Positions 58,513 through 64,000 of a DNA stretch of 64,000 bases are shown piece after piece. The DNA comes from a virus. The number at the start of each line of letters is the position of its first letter. Position 1 is the stretch's first letter. The notes under the pieces are model-generated. The model was given only the letters and a program-made list of their open reading frames with translations, ran no database searches and had not been told where the DNA came from. Made by a program: the position numbers and the translations under genes. The DNA lies in IMG/VR virus record IMGVR_UViG_3300023223_000669, positions 119,101 through 183,100 of that record. The stretch is one strand, 5' to 3'.

Positions 58513-59204
58513 TCTAGCAATCCTTGTTGCCGTAGTAGGTTACGCATGAAATCGCGAAGTTCATCAATTGTACCTTCGTTAGAGTAGAAAACATCAAACG
58601 TTACATCATCCAGGATGGTTTCGCTCGTATGGTTGTCCATGAGTCCGGTGTCGCGTGTAATGCGAACCACGAGGCCATTCTGTTCCTCGGTGATTCTCTT
58701 TTCATTGGGGAAGCGACAGTCAGTGATCAACACTACATCATACTCGCTCCAATCACGACGGAAGGGCGAGTTAGCCCATATGTCTTGTTCAAACATTTCG
58801 CGGAAAATATCTGTCCCCATGACTTGCAGGACTTCTCGAATTGTCATGGGACCAGAACGAAGCATGGGTACCATGTGTTGTCCCATAAGAGGATCTAATG
58901 ACACACTTTCTTCCCGTTTTTCTATCGAATATTTAAAGCGAATCTCTTCTGGAAAGTTATCCCATATAATATGGGTCAGTGTCTCTTTGTCCTCGTTAGA
59001 TCCATACACGAGGTCTCTATCGAGACCGAGTACGTCGATTGCTATGTTTTTGAGGACTTCTGCAAATGCAGTTACACCAACTCTCTTGCCGGCTGTTTGC
59101 AGCATGTCTATAGCCATACCCGCAGCGGTGTCTTTCCCGGTTTGCTTCTTACCAGATAGTGAGATGAAAACAGGATGGGGGTGTTGATTTGGCTGGTCAA
59201 CCAT
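58482..59204 (-). CDS. Deoxynucleoside monophosphate kinase-like protein
   Basis: 240 residues from ATG 59204, the position set by the promoter. Walker A SLSGKKQTGKDTAAGMAI (16-33), then LKNIAIDVLGLDRD, and TIREVLQVMGTDIFREMF, a hallmark of T4 gp1-like dNMP kinases; late VLITDCRFPNEKRI. Converts dNMPs to dNDPs, supplying DNA synthesis with ThyX and RNR products. A longer in-frame start at 59267 would contain the promoter and is unlikely. Confidence 0.87.
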   Translation of the reverse strand: MVDQPNQHPHPVFISLSGKKQTGKDTAAGMAIDMLQTAGKRVGVTAFAEVLKNIAIDVLGLDRDLVYGSNEDKETLTHIIWDNFPEEIRFKYSIEKREESVSLDPLMGQHMVPMLRSGPMTIREVLQVMGTDIFREMFEQDIWANSPFRRDWSEYDVVLITDCRFPNEKRITEEQNGLVVRITRDTGLMDNHTSETILDDVTFDVFYSNEGTIDELRDFMRNLLRQQGLLECLQNNPMSN

Positions 59205-59210
59205 ACCTAC

Positions 59211-59239
59211 ATTATACGTTCCCGTTGCCGATTTGTCAA
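59211..59239 (-). promoter_or_regulatory. Consensus sigma70 promoter, leaderless arrangement
   Basis: On the - strand: TTGACA (59239-59234), exactly 17 bases, TATAAT (59216-59211), then six bases (GTAGGT) to the ATG at 59204. Both boxes are perfect, and +1 should be the A of ATG. Lies in the 113-base gap between the deoxyribosyltransferase and kinase genes; nothing else is seen in that gap. Confidence 0.9.
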
Positions 59240-59317
59240 CGGAAACGTAGGAAAAGTTATCCTTCATGGGGAACTCTCAGAAAATGCTACGAGCGTGGGG
59301 ATGCCCTATAGGAAGAT

Positions 59318-60307
59318 TTAGTAGTCGGCTAAAATAGCCTTAACAATTTCAATTCCCTCACAAATGGTAGGAACTACGAATCCACTACATTCGCGAATCA
59401 TAGCATGATTATGCTGATTACCAATAGGCGGAGGAGGTTCTTGATAAACTACAATAGCACCAGGATTATACGTTGCACGGAATCGCTCATAGATTTCTGC
59501 TTGTTGCTGGCTCTCTTTTTTTGTTTTTAGAGCAAAGCCGCGTTTACCTTTTTGATGATTTCTGCCACGTCCTTTGGTTGCTCGTGCCATTTCAATGACA
59601 GTCGCGGCCCTTGATTGTTTTTCGATCAATCGCGGCCAAATGTCTCGTAGAATAGATGCAGCTTCTTGACCAGCCGCTTGCCAAATGTGTCGCGTTTTGT
59701 TTACACGTTTATCAAACGTTGACATCACGGCACCTAAGTTACTTACTTCTGCAAGACGATCGATTACTGCTTTGCAGTTCATTTCAACTCGAACCTGAGG
59801 TTTGTATGTATAGTTTCCAGATTTGAGTTTATTTTTTTTAATATCTATATGACCTTCGCCATCGACAATTCCAGCGAACCATCCCCTTTCTTCAAAAGGG
59901 ATGACCGGCCAAGATTCTTCTTCCATCACCAACACAATTGGGCGTCGTTTGCTATCAGCCCAGGCAATTTCCATAATGGTTCCTATGGAGAGTTTCTTTG
60001 CTCCCAATAGGTTTACGAAAAGGACGGTACAATTCATGCAATCAAATCGATCTCGTGTTGTGATGCCACGTTGGTTACTCATGGCTTTGACATAAGATGC
60101 GATATCCTCTTGCGTCTCTGTCGCTGGGGATGCCTGATCGATCCTATCGCCTTGCATTTCTCGAATATATACCTTGTTCCTAATAGGCGATAAAGCCCTG
60201 ATGCCGACCTCGCGAAGCTCTATCGTAACTTTATCACGCCACGATGTAGCCTCACTATATGTGAGCCCGCTGATCGTTCCTGCTAGGTAGACTGTCTTAT
60301 GTACCAT
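59318..60307 (-). CDS. Nucleoside 2-deoxyribosyltransferase-like protein interrupted by an in-frame LAGLIDADG domain
   Basis: 329 residues in one uninterrupted frame. Residues 1-130 (VYLAGTISGLTYSEATSWRD ... GTIMEIAWADSKRRPIVLV) are the deoxyribosyltransferase N-part with the catalytic Glu in GTIMEIAWA; residues 297-329 (NQHNHAMIRECSGFVVPT ...) are its C-terminal end. Between them about 165 residues form a LAGLIDADG endonuclease (RGWFAGIVDGEGHIDIKK, then CKAVIDRLAEVSNLG and WPRLIEKQSRAATVIEM). No intein splicing blocks are visible. Function of the mature product depends on whether the insert is removed. Confidence 0.85.
   Translation of the reverse strand: MVHKTVYLAGTISGLTYSEATSWRDKVTIELREVGIRALSPIRNKVYIREMQGDRIDQASPATETQEDIASYVKAMSNQRGITTRDRFDCMNCTVLFVNLLGAKKLSIGTIMEIAWADSKRRPIVLVMEEESWPVIPFEERGWFAGIVDGEGHIDIKKNKLKSGNYTYKPQVRVEMNCKAVIDRLAEVSNLGAVMSTFDKRVNKTRHIWQAAGQEAASILRDIWPRLIEKQSRAATVIEMARATKGRGRNHQKGKRGFALKTKKESQQQAEIYERFRATYNPGAIVVYQEPPPPIGNQHNHAMIRECSGFVVPTICEGIEIVKAILADY
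59420..59917 (-). mobile_element. In-frame LAGLIDADG insertion
   Basis: Approximate extent of the inserted endonuclease segment, residues about 131-296 of the host protein. A near-perfect inverted repeat (ATCCCCTTT ... AAAAGGGAT, 59881-59902) sits close to its 5' side. Boundaries are estimated from where deoxyribosyltransferase similarity stops and resumes. Confidence 0.6.
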
Positions 60308-61513
60308 TCAGGCGACCTCCACGGTAGCCTCGTCCTTCACTTGCTGTAAAACAAGTTTCCAAATCTTATCTTCAATGTCTTTGTTATCGAGTAGTGCGAA
60401 CACGAAACCGCATTCAGTATTCTCAACGTATTCTTGTACCCAAAGTGCATATGCTTTTCGCGGTTGGTTTTCACCAACCACATGCTTCATTGTATTGAGA
60501 CTGCCGTATGCTCTTGCGTAGAGATTATCGTACATGCCCTGTACGTGAGCACGTACATCATCAAAATCGCAGGCTATTGCCTTCGGAAGTTGCTTCACCG
60601 TGGCCCCGTATTCTGAGCCACGAATCAACTCTACCACGCCCTTCGGGCTTAGATAATTGAGGAGCCTGTGAATCCTAAGGTACGTTGGGCTCTTAATCTT
60701 CACTCGTAGGCCGCTTTCGAAACGAGCTACATATCCCTCGCTGTTCTCATCGAACGGAATCTCGCCGCGTAGATCAATATCATATCTACGAGGACGGCGG
60801 AACCCACAAAGCTCTGCAATTTGATCTACGCGGCGAGGGTGCCACTCAACTCCGTTGTGATCGAAAATCGCCAGCAATACCAAGAATGTCTCACCTTTGT
60901 AGTCAACTACAATGCGATTTTCGGGGTAGATGATTTCGAAGACCGGAGTGCAGTCCAGCGGCAGAGCCGCTAGATTGTAACGCTTATCGACCCAGAACAA
61001 TGGATCGAGTTCCTCGGATCCGGCCGTATAGATGGTTTCGTTTAGGATACGAGTGCCCTCAAGAGCCTGATCTGATTCCATACTACCCGGCGTAGCTAGA
61101 CGCCATTCATATCGACATGGATCGATTGGCCCAGCGTTGAAGACCGCTTCAACTACTGAATCATCATGTTCGATTCTACCTTGTGGCTCTAGACATACGA
61201 GTTTTCTGTAACCGATACCACACGAGCCATCCATCTTTTCAAAGACCTCGACGCCCTCCGACCACGGTAGGGCGTCGGGCATAGTCTCCGCACGTTCGTT
61301 CAAGTTGAAGAACTTGGGGAACGGGCGAGCTACGACAGTACCGTCCGCAGCAAAAATAATCCCGCGAGCCAGTCGGTTCACGTCATTCCACTCATCTTTG
61401 ATGTGAGTGTCCTGAGTATATTTGAAGATAGTAAGCGACCCCGACTGGCTCGCAAGCACGCGGCCAGCTTCTACCTCTTTCCAAAGTTTGTTAAGTAGAA
61501 TTGGGTCCTTCAT
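60308..61513 (-). CDS. RNA ligase (T4 Rnl1-like)
   Basis: 401 residues. Motif I EKMDGSCGIGYR with nucleotidyl Lys93; FEIIYPENRIVVDY (motif III/IIIa region), SEGYVARFESGLRVKIKSP (motifs IV and V). Joins RNA 5'-phosphate and 3'-OH ends with ATP, typically to repair tRNAs cut by host nucleases. No polynucleotide kinase was seen in the window. Ends one base before the next gene's start. Confidence 0.9.
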   Translation of the reverse strand: MKDPILLNKLWKEVEAGRVLASQSGSLTIFKYTQDTHIKDEWNDVNRLARGIIFAADGTVVARPFPKFFNLNERAETMPDALPWSEGVEVFEKMDGSCGIGYRKLVCLEPQGRIEHDDSVVEAVFNAGPIDPCRYEWRLATPGSMESDQALEGTRILNETIYTAGSEELDPLFWVDKRYNLAALPLDCTPVFEIIYPENRIVVDYKGETFLVLLAIFDHNGVEWHPRRVDQIAELCGFRRPRRYDIDLRGEIPFDENSEGYVARFESGLRVKIKSPTYLRIHRLLNYLSPKGVVELIRGSEYGATVKQLPKAIACDFDDVRAHVQGMYDNLYARAYGSLNTMKHVVGENQPRKAYALWVQEYVENTECGFVFALLDNKDIEDKIWKLVLQQVKDEATVEVA

Positions 61514-61527
61514 GCTCGCTACTCTCG
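61511..61527. repeat. Short repeat at the RNA ligase start
   Basis: CATGCTCGCTACTCTCG overlaps the ligase start codon and matches 16 of 17 bases at 62347-62363, where it overlaps another gene's start codon. Confidence 0.55.
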
Positions 61528-61887
61528 CGACATTTGTTCTTCAAAATCGGTAAGCCAATCAAAGGGTTCAATTTCAATACCAGGATACCAAGCTAATTCT
61601 AGACGTGCATTGGTCCTGTATTCTTTTTTTACGTTTATTCCGGCGTGTTCTAGTTTGTCTATCTCATCTTGGAAAAGAGGAATTTCTGGCAAGTCCTTGT
61701 GTATCATATAAACTACATCATCCTCCCATTGTGGATTTGTCTTATACCATACGGACATATCTATTGTCTGTACAAAGAATTGTTTATAGATTTTACCCAT
61801 GATAACACCACCAACAATACCCGTACTTACAGGACTAGTCAATCCTTTCGACCTAACTTTGCTACCAATTTGAATAGGATCCTTCAT
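61519..61887 (-). CDS. Unknown protein, 122 residues
   Basis: Opens MKDPIQIGSKVRSKGLTSPV, resembling a KOW/SH3-like barrel; the RNA ligase also begins MKDPI. ATGA overlap with the upstream gene. No further match. Confidence 0.68.
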   Translation of the reverse strand: MKDPIQIGSKVRSKGLTSPVSTGIVGGVIMGKIYKQFFVQTIDMSVWYKTNPQWEDDVVYMIHKDLPEIPLFQDEIDKLEHAGINVKKEYRTNARLELAWYPGIEIEPFDWLTDFEEQMSRE

Positions 61888-62105
61888 TCGAGTCCCATAG
61901 CTTCTAGGTCTAGCTCACGCCACGTTCCGCCGCACAGGATACGTCCTGCCGTGCTTGACATGCATGTTTCCACGCCTATTTCAAAGTCCCCATGGTCACC
62001 CGGTTCTGATTTGACACGAAATATGTCGTCGGGAAACTCCTGGCTCAATTTAGTGACGATGGTGTCATACTTGCTGCGGCGAGGTGCTTTGTATATAAGT
62101 TTCAT
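61884..62105 (-). CDS. Unknown protein, 73 residues
   Basis: ATG at 62105 follows the upstream stop directly. Alpha/beta sequence (LIYKAPRRSKYDTIVTKLSQ ... GDFEIGVE). Not recognised. Confidence 0.65.
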   Translation of the reverse strand: MKLIYKAPRRSKYDTIVTKLSQEFPDDIFRVKSEPGDHGDFEIGVETCMSSTAGRILCGGTWRELDLEAMGLE

Positions 62106-62106
62106 T

Positions 62107-62349
62107 TTACGTCGGTCCAAATTCCGGATCATGTTGTCCCGTTACACGGTCCCGTCCACACTTTACGCAAGAACCTCCGTAAAAGTGAGTATGGCCACAC
62201 CATTTACAGCCCTCTTCATCATGTTCATCTTCAAGTTCCTCTCTTTCCGCGAGGAGTTCACCAATAATAGCGAGCTGATCCTGGTATTCGAGAGCTAAAA
62301 TTTCTCGGGCACGCTGGACGTGTTCTGGTTTTCGTTTTACGTCATTCAT
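62107..62349 (-). CDS. Unknown protein with zinc-binding C-terminus
   Basis: 80 residues from ATG 62349. Charged helix (LLAEREELEDEHDEEG) then CKWCGHTHFYGGSCVKCGRD, a CxxC-x10-CxxC ribbon. The repeat described at 61511 also covers this start codon. Confidence 0.65.
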   Translation of the reverse strand: MNDVKRKPEHVQRAREILALEYQDQLAIIGELLAEREELEDEHDEEGCKWCGHTHFYGGSCVKCGRDRVTGQHDPEFGPT

Positions 62350-62363
62350 GCTCGCTACGCTCG
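62347..62363. repeat. Short repeat at a gene start
   Basis: CATGCTCGCTACGCTCG overlaps the start codon of the gene at 62107-62349; matches 61511-61527 at 16 of 17 bases. Confidence 0.55.
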
Positions 62364-62615
62364 TGAATGTGGGTCGCCTCGTTGTAAAATGTTTTCTACA
62401 CCCTCTTGGAGTATGTCCCATGAGTAGAGGTATGTGAAAATACGTCTGTAGTTTTCAGCGAATAGTTGACGTTCCTTTTGAAGCTCGTCCGACGCTCCAG
62501 TGAGTACTCCCCTGGCAATACAATGTTCCAATATTGATTCCACTACTTTGTGATGACGTAAGATTTCTTCACGCCATAGATTATCTTCATAACTAGTATC
62601 TACATGACAAGGCAT
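62355..62615 (-). CDS. Unknown helical protein, 86 residues
   Basis: Helical throughout (LRHHKVVESILEHCIARGVL, ENYRRIFTYLYSWDI). No family recognised. Two-base gap to the upstream gene. Confidence 0.65.
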   Translation of the reverse strand: MPCHVDTSYEDNLWREEILRHHKVVESILEHCIARGVLTGASDELQKERQLFAENYRRIFTYLYSWDILQEGVENILQRGDPHSRA

Positions 62616-62617
62616 AA

Positions 62618-62869
62618 TTATATCTCGAACTCAATAGGTTGTACTGGTCTGCATCCTATAACATCACGGACAAGTTCCGCAGCATTTTTAGGTAGTCGTT
62701 TGTAACCCGTAACTCCTGAGCTATATTGATCTACACCTACACTGATGTACCCCAACTTTCTCCACCATGGAAGTTGACGCGTTAAAGCTCTTGCTATAAC
62801 GCATTTTGTAGAATCAAATTTATCGGGCGTGCCTAGGTCGATATCTTCTTGTGTTACTCGAATTTTCAT
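62618..62869 (-). CDS. Unknown protein, 83 residues
   Basis: IRVTQEDIDLGTPDKFDSTK then CVIARALTRQL, a pattern I recall from small phage proteins of unknown role. ATGA overlap upstream. Confidence 0.68.
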   Translation of the reverse strand: MKIRVTQEDIDLGTPDKFDSTKCVIARALTRQLPWWRKLGYISVGVDQYSSGVTGYKRLPKNAAELVRDVIGCRPVQPIEFEI

Positions 62870-63129
62870 TTTTCAGGATACCTGTATGCAGATTCACGGG
62901 CTTGTTGATAGCCCTCTTCGTATGTCTTGTCCCAAACAATCCTTCCGGCCCCTTCGTGGAGGTGTATGGTTTGAAACTGGTCTATGTTTGCGTAGACGGC
63001 GGTGCTAGCGTAAGTTGACAGCCAGCGGACAACCACCGTGCCATCTGTGAATTCTACACCCTCCAGCACCTTGCCGGTGCCGCTGATGCCAGAGACATCA
63101 CGGTCGCGGACCATGTGAAATGTTCTCAT
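62866..63129 (-). CDS. Unknown phage protein of RDxDVSGxSGTG type
   Basis: 87 residues. FHMVRDRDVSGISGTGKVLE then GVEFTDGTVVVRWLS matches a small conserved protein I associate with many actinobacteriophages and related phages; its role is unknown. Probably a beta-rich barrel. The link to actinobacterial phages is from memory. Confidence 0.72.
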   Translation of the reverse strand: MRTFHMVRDRDVSGISGTGKVLEGVEFTDGTVVVRWLSTYASTAVYANIDQFQTIHLHEGAGRIVWDKTYEEGYQQARESAYRYPEK

Positions 63130-63635
63130 ATTACTGATCTAGTATCTATGTGCCTCCATGTCTCGCCGGCTAATATGTAATAAATATTACCGTGAGAGCA
63201 TTTGAATTGTGTAGCTAATTTTCTATGGCTATACCTTCCTGTGGCATATAGTTCTCTGATTTTTCTAACAGTACTTTCAGTTAATCTAGACATCTGTTCG
63301 CCACGGGCCTGACGATTCTTGATGTTTCTGTCTTTGATGTTTGTTTGTGCGTTACCTAAAAACAAATGAGACAGTCTAACGCATCTTGGATTATCACAAT
63401 GATGGCAAATGAATTCTCTAGGTGAAATTAGTTGCCCTGTATGTAACATCCATGAAAATCTATGAACTCTATATGTCTTCTTACGAATGCCTATGTGTCC
63501 ATAGCCCTTATGCATCAAAGCACCAGTCCATTCCCAGCATTCAGACGGATATTTTCCGTCTGAGCCGAAAACCCCTGGACGTTTGTTTACACGCCGCCAA
63601 AAGTTTGCAATCACCTTTTTGCTAAAATCCAGCAT
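63126..63635 (-). CDS. HNH endonuclease with C-terminal HTH
   Basis: 169 residues from ATG 63635. CWEWTGALMHKGYGHIGI, YRVHRFSWMLHTG, ICHHCDNPRCVRLSHLFLGN (HNH), then instead of a CKRGH tail an HTH-like segment SESTVRKIRELYATGRYSHR-type (actual TESTVRKIRELYATGRYS) followed by LATQFKCSHGNIYYIL. This tail should give DNA specificity. Overlaps the upstream gene by 14 bases. Confidence 0.9.
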   Translation of the reverse strand: MLDFSKKVIANFWRRVNKRPGVFGSDGKYPSECWEWTGALMHKGYGHIGIRKKTYRVHRFSWMLHTGQLISPREFICHHCDNPRCVRLSHLFLGNAQTNIKDRNIKNRQARGEQMSRLTESTVRKIRELYATGRYSHRKLATQFKCSHGNIYYILAGETWRHIDTRSVI

Positions 63636-64000
63636 CTCGCAAAGCCTTAGTTCTGGCAACTTCGATACGTTGAGCAATCTTCGGACCATCCTGTAGGTGA
63701 GCAAATTCGTGGCCTCGTACCGTCCGCATAATCGTAGCCGCACGCAAGAGATCGTCCCCTTGCGGGTATGCCGCGTCTTTGAACGTTGGGCCTCGGCCAC
63801 GGGCGTCAGCCTTGGCTGCAAGGACGACTCGACGGGCAAGCAAGTTATTCTGAATTACACCGAGGCGTACGAGCAGCCTAACCTTTTTCACCGCCCTCAA
63901 GTCGTCAAAACGGTGAATATTCAGGTGTTCCTTGGCTGTCGCAGTAGCCGTCTTGCGATGCGTGTTCGGAACATGCAGACGATTGCATACTTGATGTACC
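63622..64000 (-). CDS. Unknown protein, cut by right window edge
   Basis: The frame stays open from 63622 to the window end, giving at least 125 residues (visible start VHQVCNRLHVPNTH); the N-terminus lies outside. Basic and helical (DDLRAVKKVRLLVRLGVIQN ... KIAQRIEVARTKALRDAGF). No family recognised. Confidence 0.65.
   Translation of the reverse strand, partial: VHQVCNRLHVPNTHRKTATATAKEHLNIHRFDDLRAVKKVRLLVRLGVIQNNLLARRVVLAAKADARGRGPTFKDAAYPQGDDLLRAATIMRTVRGHEFAHLQDGPKIAQRIEVARTKALRDAGF

Noticed and set aside
59318-60307. Reading the LAGLIDADG insert as a splicing intein
   Set aside because: No N-terminal Cys/Ser block with downstream TxxH and no HN followed by Cys/Ser/Thr at the 3' side; the insert is about 165 residues, too short for splicing domains plus this endonuclease.
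1-64000. tRNA, rRNA and CRISPR arrays
   Set aside because: No cloverleaf-like segment in a gene-free gap, and no regularly spaced direct repeats were seen; the longest gene-free stretch on the + strand is about 140 bases.

Overview
The window reads as part of a large tailed double-stranded DNA bacteriophage genome. Genes are packed end to end, mostly with 1-20 base overlaps (often ATGA stop/start overlaps). Phage-typical functions dominate: a DnaE-type polymerase, two sigma-like factors, a class II ribonucleotide reductase, ThyX, a dNMP kinase, PhoH, an RNA ligase, tail-fibre modules and about fifteen homing-type endonucleases. I saw no tRNA, rRNA, integrase, terminase or capsid gene. Base composition looks mid-40s percent GC by eye. 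An Lsr2-like N-terminal domain and consensus -35/-10 promoters placed as if for leaderless mRNAs make a low-GC actinobacterial host a reasonable guess; this is inference, and other hosts with leaderless mRNAs are not excluded.

Layout. Genes run on the + strand from 1 to about 45.3 kb and on the - strand from about 45.4 to 64 kb. They converge on a bidirectional hairpin terminator (45329-45349). (1) 1-2346: 3' end of dnaE, a DUF4177-like gene and a sigma-like factor. (2) 2343-28236: a 26-kb glycan and nucleotide-sugar island with about 13 glycosyltransferase-type genes, three methyltransferases, a cupin resembling mannose-6-phosphate isomerase, an IMPDH/GMP reductase, a kinase/aldolase/HAD/GDPD-like/tandem nucleotidyltransferase module, and gmd plus fcl for GDP-L-fucose. 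(3) 28251-36984: a coiled-coil protein, an HTH/NUMOD3 protein, a putative annealing protein, MazG, an FAD oxidoreductase, a B12-type RNR and ThyX. (4) 37681-45321: virion proteins, including paralogous decoration-like proteins, tail-fibre proteins sharing N-terminal and C-terminal modules, and a membrane protein that may be a holin. (5) 45374-64000 on the - strand: a lipoprotein, an Lsr2-like protein, PhoH, peptide deformylase with methionine aminopeptidase, uracil-DNA glycosylase, an OB/HD protein with a lost HD motif, a second sigma-like factor, an SbcC/RecF-like ATPase, a PD-(D/E)xK nuclease, a DnaQ-like exonuclease, dNMP kinase, a nucleoside deoxyribosyltransferase interrupted by a LAGLIDADG domain, RNA ligase and many small unknown genes.

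How it fits together. The island could supply GDP-fucose and decorated sugars and assemble a glycan for the virion or for altering the host surface. The nucleotide genes (RNR, ThyX, dNMP kinase, MazG, deoxyribosyltransferase, IMPDH/GMPR) would feed genome replication and GDP-sugar synthesis. The features most worth following up are the leaderless promoter architecture, the split deoxyribosyltransferase, the glycan island with its small-molecule module, the dense homing endonucleases with exchangeable zinc tails, and an excess of perfect intragenic hairpins.
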